Origin: Mucilaginibacter sp. SMC90
Lineage (GTDB): Bacteria; Bacteroidota; Bacteroidia; Sphingobacteriales; Sphingobacteriaceae
Direction of reading: 5' to 3'
Length of the DNA: 64,000 nt
Assembly: GCF_022811725.1 (NCBI RefSeq)
Contig: NZ_CP094527.1
Location: forward strand, 4,588,001 to 4,652,000
Shown here: positions 16,016-22,737 of the stretch, piece by piece
How the letters are laid out: each line of letters starts with the position of its first letter
Position numbering within the stretch: position 1 is the stretch's first letter
Program-made: the position numbers and the translations under genes
The notes under the pieces: generated by a model
What the model was told of the DNA's origin: nothing
What the model saw: only the letters and a program-made list of their open reading frames with translations
Databases searched by the model: none

Positions 16016-16144
16016 TTAATCCAATTCAAACTTCTTCTTATCTTGTAAACGATCAACATCCTGGTCTGTACAGCACACGCCTGTTTTACCACCATAGCAA
16101 AGCAACGCACTTAGTACAGCCAGGATGCCGATCTTATTTAAGGA
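16016..16144 (-). pseudogene. short open frame lacking a start codon (possible remnant)
   Basis: A minus-strand frame of 42 codons runs from just after a TGA to a TAA at 16018-16016. It encodes a hydrophobic signal-like stretch (NKIGILAVLSALLCYGG) and then a Cys-containing, charged tail ending KKKFELD. The codon where a start would be expected (before AAT AAG) reads TTA, so it may be a small exported protein gene that lost its ATG. The adjacent inverted-repeat element begins 6 bp beyond its stop. The family is not recognised. Confidence 0.3.
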
Positions 16145-16459
16145 TCAATTTCCGGGATAAATTGCGCGAATTAACAACAATGGTAATTACAGAAAAGGAT
16201 GCCACCATTCTGTACGCGGGCTTTAGTAATAAAATTCAATTTCGGTTTCATGGTAATTGTTTGTGTAAACCAGGTTTAAGCAAGCAGAGTTATCTTCTGC
16301 GCTTTACTCCGTTTAATAGCTCAATTTGGTGGCTAATGAGCTGTTAAACTATATTGCTGTTTTGTCATTGATAAATTCCGCTTAGTCTTTAGTCTGAAGT
16401 CGTAAGTTCTAAGTTAAAAATAGAAACCAGACTTTTGACCTGTGACTTTCGGCTTAGTA
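16145..16459. other. intergenic region with degenerate short repeats
   Basis: No convincing gene. A tract at about 16385-16455 contains imperfect reiterations of 'agtctgaagtc / taagttctaag' type. A related tract with an inverted repeat occurs at 44262-44312. Such heptamer-like 'aagtc' tracts are frequent between genes in this group. No other structure was seen. Confidence 0.4.
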
Positions 16460-16906
16460 CTATTTTATAGGAATCCTGAAATCAACAGCCTCTGGTGGCA
16501 AACATTCGTGATCATTGCATGCCATATAACTCAGGGTACCCTTAACTAAGGCCTGCCCATTTTTAAGTTTTATTTTTTGCTGAAACAGAACCGACCTCAC
16601 AAAGTACTGCACATTCATACCAAAAACTCCTTCATACTTGCTAATTGCTTTAGGTTCGGTTGTACTGCCGTTTAAGGTATAGTTGTCACTTTTATCAAAC
16701 CTGAACGAAGTTTTTGCAGGGCCGCCATCAGCAACATGCTGCGAGTAAATATGCCAGCCGTTATCAATAGTTGCGGTTATAAAAACAACGGCCTGCTTAT
16801 TGTTGATCTTTTTTGTTCCGTACGCCCATTTTACGGGCGTTATGATCTGCGCATAAGACGCTGTACTGATGAAGAAAGTTAAAGCTGCAAGTATTAGTTT
16901 TTTCAT
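16460..16906 (-). CDS. DsbD N-terminal-domain-like (alpha-domain) periplasmic protein
   Basis: Encodes 148 residues from the ATG at 16906. The longer frame to 16975 is rejected because a signal peptide (MKKLILAALTFFISTASYA) begins here. The mature part matches the DsbD alpha domain: an early VKWAYGTKKINNKQAVVFIT, then NGWHIYSQHVADGGPAKTSF, and the characteristic ending YMACNDHECLPPEAVDF with a cysteine pair of the CxxxxxC type. It stands alone without the membrane and thioredoxin domains of DsbD, so it probably relays electrons to periplasmic substrates or merely shares the fold. A canonical SAM-I riboswitch and a Cys-codon leader ORF precede it. It is the only gene seen in that unit. Confidence 0.85.
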   Translation of the reverse strand: MKKLILAALTFFISTASYAQIITPVKWAYGTKKINNKQAVVFITATIDNGWHIYSQHVADGGPAKTSFRFDKSDNYTLNGSTTEPKAISKYEGVFGMNVQYFVRSVLFQQKIKLKNGQALVKGTLSYMACNDHECLPPEAVDFRIPIK

Positions 16907-16959
16907 TTGGTGTAATATACTGATAATGTGATTTTGTTTGATCGCGTAACTTGTAATAA

Positions 16960-17037
16960 TCAGCGGCAACAACACAGATCTGTATAGCAGGTGTTGATTA
17001 AGGTTTTATATATTTTCATGAATAAACAGGCTTTCAT
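16960..17037 (-). CDS. 25-residue leader peptide ending Cys-Cys-Cys-Arg
   Basis: The ORF starts with ATG at 17037 (alternative in-frame ATG at 17019) and ends with TGA at 16962-16960, between the SAM-I riboswitch and the DsbD-N-like gene, 53 nt from the latter. The peptide begins MKACLFMKIYKT and ends DLCCCR, with five cysteines in 25 residues and three consecutive Cys codons (TGT TGT TGC) just before the last codon. The codons lie in a possible stem (CAACAC with GUGUUG). It is probably a cysteine-sensing leader, comparable in principle to polycysteine leader ORFs of mycobacteria. Confidence 0.65.
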   Translation of the reverse strand: MKACLFMKIYKTLINTCYTDLCCCR

Positions 17038-17085
17038 CTCTTTTTCTTTGTTTTTCTATTCAATAAAACTTACCAGAAAAAGAGC
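17038..17085 (-). promoter_or_regulatory. hairpin immediately before the Cys leader start codon
   Basis: In the minus-strand RNA CTCTTTTTC (17085 side) pairs with GAAAAAGAG (17046-17038), a 9-bp stem whose 3' arm abuts the leader ATG at 17037. It lies just after the riboswitch and could be the expression platform controlling leader translation, with the 5' arm ending in a U-rich run. Confidence 0.45.
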
Positions 17086-17115
17086 CTTGGAGATATTTAT
17101 ATAAACCTGTAGCAT

Positions 17116-17221
17116 CTTATCTTTCTCCTTTACAGGAGCAGGAATTAGCACCTTTTACATATGGTATTGTACAGGTTGCCAAGACTTCATGGGGCCTTTC
17201 CCTCCGTCTTTTCTGGATAAG
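17116..17221 (-). promoter_or_regulatory. SAM-I riboswitch (S-box leader), canonical
   Basis: The minus-strand RNA has all S-box blocks in order. P1 is CTTATC/GATAAG; then AGAAAAGACGGAGGGA, GGCCCCATGAAGTC (P2 GAC/GTC), the kink-turn and pseudoknot region TTGGCAACC, an extended P3, then GGTGCTAATTCCTG, a P4 (CTCC/GGAG) and GAAAGATAAG. This matches the SAM-I consensus closely, and SAM binding normally shuts off downstream sulfur genes. It precedes the Cys leader ORF and the DsbD-N-like gene. Confidence 0.95.
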
Positions 17222-17222
17222 T

Positions 17223-17277
17223 GTTAAAGAACTGATGATGCAAACATACAATAAAATCTATAATTCCTATAGATTTT
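17223..17277. promoter_or_regulatory. shared palindromic operator between the SAM-riboswitch promoter and the encapsulin promoter
   Basis: A perfect 10-5-10 palindrome occupies 17253-17277: AAAATCTATA, spacer ATTCC, TATAGATTTT. On the minus side it overlaps a TTTTATTG-like -33, followed by a -7-like TTCTTTAAC (17231-17223) for the riboswitch transcript. On the plus side it lies just upstream of the encapsulin promoter. The 17-nt stretch 17246-17262 is identical to 15541-15557. The half-site ATTCCTATAGAT resembles sites of Rrf2-type cysteine regulators, but that match is inference. Confidence 0.65.
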
Positions 17278-17302
17278 ATATATTTTTATTTCTTATCATT
17301 GC
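17278..17302 (+). promoter_or_regulatory. encapsulin operon promoter (candidate)
   Basis: A -7-like element TATCATTGC (17294-17302) follows an AT-rich -33 region that adjoins the palindrome at 17253-17277. The expected start near 17308 gives an untranslated leader of about 60 nt before the ATG at 17368. Confidence 0.45.
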
Positions 17303-17367
17303 AATGCAGGTGTCAACAGTTGAAAAACACCACTAAATCAATTTTCAAAACACTTATTAATTATCTA

Positions 17368-18288
17368 ATGCCCGATCAAAAACCAAAACAAACCGCCCTT
17401 GGCGATGTAGCCGCCAGGCAGTTGGCTGTAGCCACCCGTACCGTTCCACAGTTGTCAACCATTACCCCTCGCTGGTTAACACATTTATTAAACTGGATCC
17501 CTGTTGAATCGGGCGTTTACCGTTTAAACAAGGTTGTTGACGCCAATAATGTAGAAGTGGATTGCTCCAACCGCGATGAGCGTGAATTGCCGTCAACTTA
17601 TGTTGATTATGAGGAAAACCCAAGAGAGTACAACCTGAGCGCTGTAAATACTGTACTGGATGTACACACCCGCGTATCTGACCTTTATAGTAAACCTTAC
17701 AACCAGATCAGCGAGCAGTTACGCCTTACTATTGAGATTGTTAAGGAACGCCAGGAGAGTGAGCTGATCAATAACACTGAATATGGTTTGCTGAGCAGCG
17801 TAGCCCCATCGCAAAAAATTAAGACAAGGCTTGGCCCTCCTACCCCGGATGATCTGGATGAACTAATTACTAAAGTTTGGAAAGAGCCTGGATTTTTCCT
17901 GCTGCATCCCTTAGCTATAGCCGCTTTTGGTCGTGAATGTACCCGCCGGGGCGTACCGCCGCCAACTGTTTCTTTATTTGGTTCGCAGTTTATTACCTGG
18001 AGAGGTATCCCACTTATCCCATCTGATAAATTACCTATCGTCAATAACAAATCTAAAATTATCCTTTTACGCACAGGCGAAAGCAGGCAGGGCGTAGTAG
18101 GCTTATTCCAGCCAGGCTTACCTGGCGAACAATCACCGGGCTTATCTGTGCGGTTTATGGGCATCAATAATAAAGCTATTGCCTCATACCTGGTATCGCT
18201 TTATTGCTCATTAGCTGTATTGGTTGATGATGCTATAGCTGTTTTAGAGGATGTTGATTTAGGTAACTATTATGAGTACAAATATTAA
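17368..18288 (+). CDS. family 2A encapsulin nanocompartment shell protein
   Basis: Encodes 306 residues from the ATG at 17368; the TTG at 17299 is rejected because MPDQKPKQTALGDVAARQLA is the family's N-terminus. Family 2A (SrpI-like) shells have an HK97-type fold and assemble into closed icosahedral shells about 25 nm wide. Recognisable segments are ATRTVPQLSTITPRWLTHLL, WIPVESGVYRLNK, RDERELPSTYVDYEE and WKEPGFFLLHPLAIAAFGRE, then ITWRGIPLIPSDKLP and GVVGLFQPGLPGEQSPGLS. All are family landmarks, and the length is normal. No cyclic-nucleotide domain is present, which separates it from family 2B. The cargo cysteine desulfurase gene overlaps its end by 17 bp. Shells of this family sequester sulfur produced by that cargo. 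Confidence 0.95.
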   Translation: MPDQKPKQTALGDVAARQLAVATRTVPQLSTITPRWLTHLLNWIPVESGVYRLNKVVDANNVEVDCSNRDERELPSTYVDYEENPREYNLSAVNTVLDVHTRVSDLYSKPYNQISEQLRLTIEIVKERQESELINNTEYGLLSSVAPSQKIKTRLGPPTPDDLDELITKVWKEPGFFLLHPLAIAAFGRECTRRGVPPPTVSLFGSQFITWRGIPLIPSDKLPIVNNKSKIILLRTGESRQGVVGLFQPGLPGEQSPGLSVRFMGINNKAIASYLVSLYCSLAVLVDDAIAVLEDVDLGNYYEYKY

Positions 18289-20197
18289 TCCGGATAACCT
18301 GCCCAACCTCCAGGAACTGGAACAACTGGCCAACCAGTTTTTCAAAGCCGGGCCGGGCGGTATTGTAAATCAATTACCGGTTCAAAAGGCTCCTGAGGTA
18401 TTTCCGTTGCCAGGCAGTATAGCTGATGCAGGTTCATTTAATCCGCATCAGCATGCAGATGCGCCTGCTACTTCTATTCCTTCAAGTACAATTGGCGGCG
18501 GCGGCGTTTCGCCATCGGCCATTAACCAGCATAATGCTATCAACCTTAAGGATCCGCAAACCAGCTTCGCCGATCCTAATTTAAGTGCACATGCTAACGC
18601 TTCGGAGCCTGTTCAGCATAGCCCAATTAATGCTTTCGGCGCGCAATTGCCCTCGAAACCCGGCTTTGGTTATGATTCATACCTGGTAAAAACTGATCTT
18701 ATACCCGAAGTTGCTCTAAAGCAAAACTTCCCTGTTGAGCAGCTTTCACCCGCGCCAGAAAACCTGCTTCATTTGCCTTATCAGCAGGATCAGGGTTTTG
18801 AAGCTGACTTGAAGAAGATATTGAGTAATATTAATACATCGGGCCCTTCAAATGCTTTACCATTTACCGGCGCACCCGTAGCAACCGAGATTCCTTTTTA
18901 TTTTTTATCAGATAACCATGGTTTGCCATCGGTAAAATCCGACAGGGAAAAGGTTAAGCAGGCTGGTATCAGCGGTATCGTTAGTCCGCCGTTTGATGTA
19001 AATATTGTAAGGCGGGATTTCCCAATATTACAGGAGCAGGTGAATGGTAAACAGCTTGTATGGTTGGACAATGCAGCTACTACTCAAAAGCCCAAACAGG
19101 TAATTGACCGCATCACTTATTTTTACGAGCACGAAAATTCAAACATCCACCGCGCTGCCCATGAACTTGCGGCAAGGGCTACAGATGCATATGAAGGCGC
19201 TCGCAAAAAAGTGCAAACCTTTCTGAATGCGGGTTCCATAAATGAGATCATTTTTGTACGCGGTGCCACTGAAGCTATCAACCTGGTAGCCAAAAGCTGG
19301 GGCGAGCAAAACCTGGTTGCAGGCGACGAGATTGTTGTAAGTCAGCTGGAACACCATGCCAACATCGTTCCGTGGCAGCAGCTGGCGGCCAAAAAAGGTT
19401 TAAAAATAAAGGTGATCCCGGTTGATGATGACGGGCAGATCATACTTGATGAGTATGTAAAACTGCTTGGGCCTAAAACCAAACTTGTTTCTTTCACCCA
19501 GGTATCAAATGCATTAGGTACGGTTACACCGGCGGCGCAAATTGTTCACCTGGCACATTTGGCGGGAGCTAAAGTATTGGTTGACGGGGCTCAGTCCGTA
19601 TCGCACATGCCGGTTGATGTACAGGCTTTAAATGCCGATTGGTTTGTGTTTTCAGGCCATAAGGTATTCGGGCCTACTGGCATCGGTGTGCTTTATGGTA
19701 AAGAAGACTTGTTAAACCAAACCCAGCCATGGCAGGGCGGCGGCAACATGATCAAGGATGTAACATTTGAGTATACCCAATATCATGATGCGCCCGGCAG
19801 GTTTGAGGCAGGAACAGGCAATATTGCTGATGCTGTTGGCCTTGGCGCGGCTATTGACTATGTAACCCGCCTGGGTATGCCTGCTATTGCTCAATATGAG
19901 CATTACCTGCTTGTTTACGCAACCCAATTGCTAAAAGAAGTAAAAGGGATCCGACTGATTGGCACCGCACCCGAAAAGGCCAGCGTTCTATCATTTGTGC
20001 TGGATGGTTATAAAACCGAAGAGGTTGGCGCAGCATTAAATCAACAAGGTATCGCGGTACGTTCGGGGCACCATTGTGCCCAGCCTATTCTGCGCCGCTT
20101 TGGTGTTGAAGCTACGGTGAGGCCTTCATTAGCATTCTATAATACCTGTGCCGAAATTGATTTACTGGTAAATACGCTTCACAGTCTTAAACGATAA
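18272..20197 (+). CDS. encapsulated cysteine desulfurase (family 2A cargo, SufS-like)
   Basis: Encodes 641 residues. Residues 1-230 are a low-complexity Pro/Ala/Asn/Ser extension. It contains the amphipathic motif LPNLQELEQLANQFF (9-23), like the conserved shell-binding motifs of cargo enzymes, and several PF/FPxL-type short motifs. Residues about 238-641 form a PLP-dependent SufS-like desulfurase: LDNAATTQKP from 265, PLP lysine Lys464 in SGHK, and catalytic Cys602 in SGHHCAQP. The reaction is L-cysteine to alanine plus enzyme-bound sulfane sulfur. The ATG lies inside the shell gene (17-bp overlap), so coupled synthesis is likely. Stored sulfur may accumulate within the shell, as shown for relatives. 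Confidence 0.96.
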   Translation: MSTNINPDNLPNLQELEQLANQFFKAGPGGIVNQLPVQKAPEVFPLPGSIADAGSFNPHQHADAPATSIPSSTIGGGGVSPSAINQHNAINLKDPQTSFADPNLSAHANASEPVQHSPINAFGAQLPSKPGFGYDSYLVKTDLIPEVALKQNFPVEQLSPAPENLLHLPYQQDQGFEADLKKILSNINTSGPSNALPFTGAPVATEIPFYFLSDNHGLPSVKSDREKVKQAGISGIVSPPFDVNIVRRDFPILQEQVNGKQLVWLDNAATTQKPKQVIDRITYFYEHENSNIHRAAHELAARATDAYEGARKKVQTFLNAGSINEIIFVRGATEAINLVAKSWGEQNLVAGDEIVVSQLEHHANIVPWQQLAAKKGLKIKVIPVDDDGQIILDEYVKLLGPKTKLVSFTQVSNALGTVTPAAQIVHLAHLAGAKVLVDGAQSVSHMPVDVQALNADWFVFSGHKVFGPTGIGVLYGKEDLLNQTQPWQGGGNMIKDVTFEYTQYHDAPGRFEAGTGNIADAVGLGAAIDYVTRLGMPAIAQYEHYLLVYATQLLKEVKGIRLIGTAPEKASVLSFVLDGYKTEEVGAALNQQGIAVRSGHHCAQPILRRFGVEATVRPSLAFYNTCAEIDLLVNTLHSLKR

Positions 20198-20206
20198 ACC
20201 ACCACA

Positions 20207-21025
20207 ATGAAAGACGATAAGCTTGATAGTTTTATACAGTTGCTTTATGAAACCCATAAAGCCGAATGGGAAGCTACTCCAAAGATCAGACAGTGCGTTG
20301 GCTGGCTGTCTGATCTGTTTGAATTTCTGTTCCCGAACAACCATGCAAACAAACTATCGATATACGGCGGTCACCTTAAAAAGAACCAGATAGACCTGGA
20401 GAACATCCTGTTAAGCTATCTTGATCCCAAAGATATCGACATTGAAAATGCGGTGGCTGCATTTTATGATTCGTTGAACGAAATTTACGACCGCCTGCGT
20501 AAGGATGCATCCATGATTTATGAAAAGGATCCGGCGGCCACCAGCGTACACGAGGTTATTGTTTCATACCCCGGTTTTTATGCCATTGCCGTTTACCGCA
20601 TAGCGCATCAGCTTACCCGGTTGTCTATACCTATTTTGCCCCGGATACTATCCGAACACGCACATGGCCAAACAGGTGTGGATATCCATCCCAAAGCCGA
20701 GATCGGTGTGCCTTTCTGCATTGATCATGGTACTGGTATCGTGATTGGTGCAACCAGCATCATTGGCAAATATGTCACCATATATCAGGGGGTTACCTTG
20801 GGCGCAGCCCAGGTGAGCAAAGAATTATCCGAAACCAAACGGCACCCAACGGTTGAGGACAACGTAGTAATTTATGCACGCAGCACCATTTTAGGCGGTC
20901 GCACGGTTATAGGTCACCATAGTGTAATTGGTGGCAGTGTGTTTTTAACAAAAAGTGTTCAGCCATTTTCGCACGTTTTTAATACTCATCAATTAAGAAT
21001 TGAGGTAAAGGAAAACCTGCAGTAA
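20207..21025 (+). CDS. serine O-acetyltransferase
   Basis: Encodes 272 residues. Acetylates L-serine with acetyl-CoA to O-acetylserine, the precursor of cysteine. Residues about 1-120 are the helical N-terminal domain. From about 155 the left-handed beta-helix is seen through hexapeptide repeats (GVDIHPKAEIG, GIVIGATSIIG, NVVIYARSTILGG, TVIGHHSVIGG), with family motifs DIHPKA and IDHGTG. It resembles the SrpH/EpsC-type enzymes that accompany family 2A encapsulins. The start is 9 bp after the desulfurase stop and it ends 10 bp before the antiporter gene. It may supply cysteine to the encapsulated enzyme, making a cycle from serine through cysteine to stored sulfur. Confidence 0.95.
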   Translation: MKDDKLDSFIQLLYETHKAEWEATPKIRQCVGWLSDLFEFLFPNNHANKLSIYGGHLKKNQIDLENILLSYLDPKDIDIENAVAAFYDSLNEIYDRLRKDASMIYEKDPAATSVHEVIVSYPGFYAIAVYRIAHQLTRLSIPILPRILSEHAHGQTGVDIHPKAEIGVPFCIDHGTGIVIGATSIIGKYVTIYQGVTLGAAQVSKELSETKRHPTVEDNVVIYARSTILGGRTVIGHHSVIGGSVFLTKSVQPFSHVFNTHQLRIEVKENLQ

Positions 21026-21035
21026 TTTTTTCAAC

Positions 21036-22316
21036 ATGGTTTCTAAACTAAGCTCATCAGAGATAATACATTTCCTGCTTATCCTGCTCATCATCCTGAT
21101 ACCTGCAAGATTATTGGGCGAACTATGCCGCAGGTACAAATTGCCTGCTATTATCGGTGAGATCTTCGCAGGCATCATTGTTGGGCCTACCGTAGTAGGT
21201 ACATTGACCCCCGGTATTTTTAATGATGTATTTATCTCAACACCTCATGCGTTTCAGGCCTTTGACGGTATAGCCAACATAGGCATCATTTTACTGATGT
21301 TCATTGCTGGCTTTGAGGTAGATCTGAAGCAGATCAGGCAAAACGGCAAGCAAGCTATCAGTATCAGTCTTACCGGTATCCTGTTCCCATTCGCTATCGG
21401 TTTTGGTGCGGTGTGGTTCCTGTATCAAAGTCACTTCGCCAACGGATTTAACAACCAACTGGTTACCTCTTTATTTTTCGGCACAGCGCTTTCCATTACT
21501 GCCCTGTCGGTAATCACCAAGATATTACTCGACCTTGATATACTGAATACCCGCATAGGCAATATCGTATTAACATCGGCCATGGTTGATGATTTTCTGG
21601 GCTGGATCCTGTTCTCCGTTATTATCCAGCTGATGAACGTTGGGAAAGGCGACGCATCTTTTTGGGCCGTAAGTGTAGTTGTACTTTATGCTATTTTCAT
21701 GTTAACAGGCGGGCGCTGGCTGATTCACAAACTACTGGCTTTAGCCGGAAAGGGCGAAAAACCAGGCAGGGTACTCACCATGGCTGTCTGTCTTTGCCTT
21801 ATCAGCGCGTGCATTACCGAAGGTCTTGGCGTACGCGGCATATTCGGTGCTTTCCTCGTGGGTATTGGCATCAATGATTCTCCATATTTTAGTGAAAAGC
21901 ACAAACACGTTTTACACCAGTTTACGATTAACGTTTTAGCCCCGCTGTTTTTTGCTTCAGTGGGTTTAAGGCTGAATTTTATTGCCAATTTCAATCTCGA
22001 AGTTGTAGTGATCATCCTGATTATTGCCTGCCTTGCCAAATTGATAGGAGCCGGAATTGGAAGCGCAATGAGCGGCATGAGCAAAAATGAATCAATAGCA
22101 GTAGCTTTCGGGATGAATGCGAGGGGATCTCAGGAAATAGTTTTAGGATTGCTCGCTTTACAGGCCAAGATCATCAGCGGGCCGGTATTTGAAGGATTAG
22201 TAGTAATGACAGTTGCAACCATGATCATATCCGGTCCTATTATGAAACACTATTTTTTGAAAGAACAAAAGCTGCAGACAGAAAGCAAACCTGTTGCAGT
22301 GAGCGACTTTTCTTAA
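21036..22316 (+). CDS. CPA2-type cation/proton antiporter
   Basis: Encodes 426 residues with about 12 hydrophobic helices over the whole length. Typical Na+/H+ exchanger motifs are visible: PAIIGEIFAGIIVGPTVVG early, NIGIILLMFIAGFEVDLKQI, the pair of acidic residues in TSAMVDDFLGWILFSV, and a GMNARGSQEIVLGLLAL helix. No TrkA-N or KTN domain follows, so it is a short KefB/NapA-like form. It starts 10 bp after the serine acetyltransferase gene and is the last gene before the terminator at 22325-22372. Family 2A loci are not always accompanied by an antiporter; pH or ion adjustment during cysteine/sulfur metabolism is a guess. Confidence 0.93.
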   Translation: MVSKLSSSEIIHFLLILLIILIPARLLGELCRRYKLPAIIGEIFAGIIVGPTVVGTLTPGIFNDVFISTPHAFQAFDGIANIGIILLMFIAGFEVDLKQIRQNGKQAISISLTGILFPFAIGFGAVWFLYQSHFANGFNNQLVTSLFFGTALSITALSVITKILLDLDILNTRIGNIVLTSAMVDDFLGWILFSVIIQLMNVGKGDASFWAVSVVVLYAIFMLTGGRWLIHKLLALAGKGEKPGRVLTMAVCLCLISACITEGLGVRGIFGAFLVGIGINDSPYFSEKHKHVLHQFTINVLAPLFFASVGLRLNFIANFNLEVVVIILIIACLAKLIGAGIGSAMSGMSKNESIAVAFGMNARGSQEIVLGLLALQAKIISGPVFEGLVVMTVATMIISGPIMKHYFLKEQKLQTESKPVAVSDFS

Positions 22317-22324
22317 CGGCAAAA

Positions 22325-22372
22325 CATATCCGGGGCGATTTGCAACAGCCCCGGATATGCTTATATATTTTT
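22325..22372 (+). terminator. intrinsic terminator of the encapsulin operon
   Basis: A 12-bp perfect stem, CATATCCGGGGC / GCCCCGGATATG, with an 11-nt loop. An AT-rich run including TATATATTTTT follows. It begins 9 bp after the antiporter stop codon. Confidence 0.85.
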
Positions 22373-22737
22373 GTTTAAACCAATAGTATTGAATGCCTGA
22401 GCTCAATCGCCAGGTTTGAATTTTGGAGCCCCCATTCATATATATATGCGACTGACTATACTATTTTAACAGTCTTATTGAAACAGGCTGTTAGCTTGGC
22501 TTGCGCCGATATAATATCATTTCCTTCCGGCGGACCTATATCAAGGTCGTAAAGTTCCCAGCGGGGTACTGTTGCTGCTCCTGCTTGTTCTGCTTTTCTT
22601 CAAATTTGAATTTATTCCCTAACAAAACCCCTAACCTGCTTAGCAAGCCGCCCCTTTAAACAAAGCATATTCGGACCTTTAAACAAACCGCACGATTGTC
22701 ATTACATTGATCTTTGTTATATAAAATTATTAATCAG
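22373..22737. other. intergenic region with gene remnant and candidate operator repeats
   Basis: Holds a minus-strand frame of 48 codons at 22599-22456 with no start codon but protein-like content (VPRWELYDLDIGPPEGND), possibly the decayed 3' end of a gene. Near 22653-22687 two copies of CCTTTAAACAAA stand 23 bp apart, followed by a -7-like TGATCTTTG at about 22709 for the downstream operon. Confidence 0.4.
22653..22687 (+). promoter_or_regulatory. direct-repeat operator candidate
   Basis: CCTTTAAACAAA occurs at 22653-22664 and again at 22676-22687, a start-to-start distance of 23 bp, about two helical turns. This is the geometry of AraC-type binding sites. The operon just downstream ends with an AraC-family regulator gene, the natural candidate to bind it. 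Confidence 0.45.

Noticed and set aside
16162..16347. Plus-strand open frame of about 61 codons
   Set aside because: No signal, domain or promoter; AT-rich intergenic DNA upstream of the convergent DsbD-N-like gene end.
16460..17367. SAM riboswitch as regulator of the encapsulin operon
   Set aside because: The aptamer reads on the minus strand, away from the encapsulin genes, so it cannot control them in cis; only the palindrome is shared.
17697..18167. Minus-strand frame of 156 codons inside the encapsulin shell gene
   Set aside because: A shadow of the shell coding sequence; no start context or protein family features.
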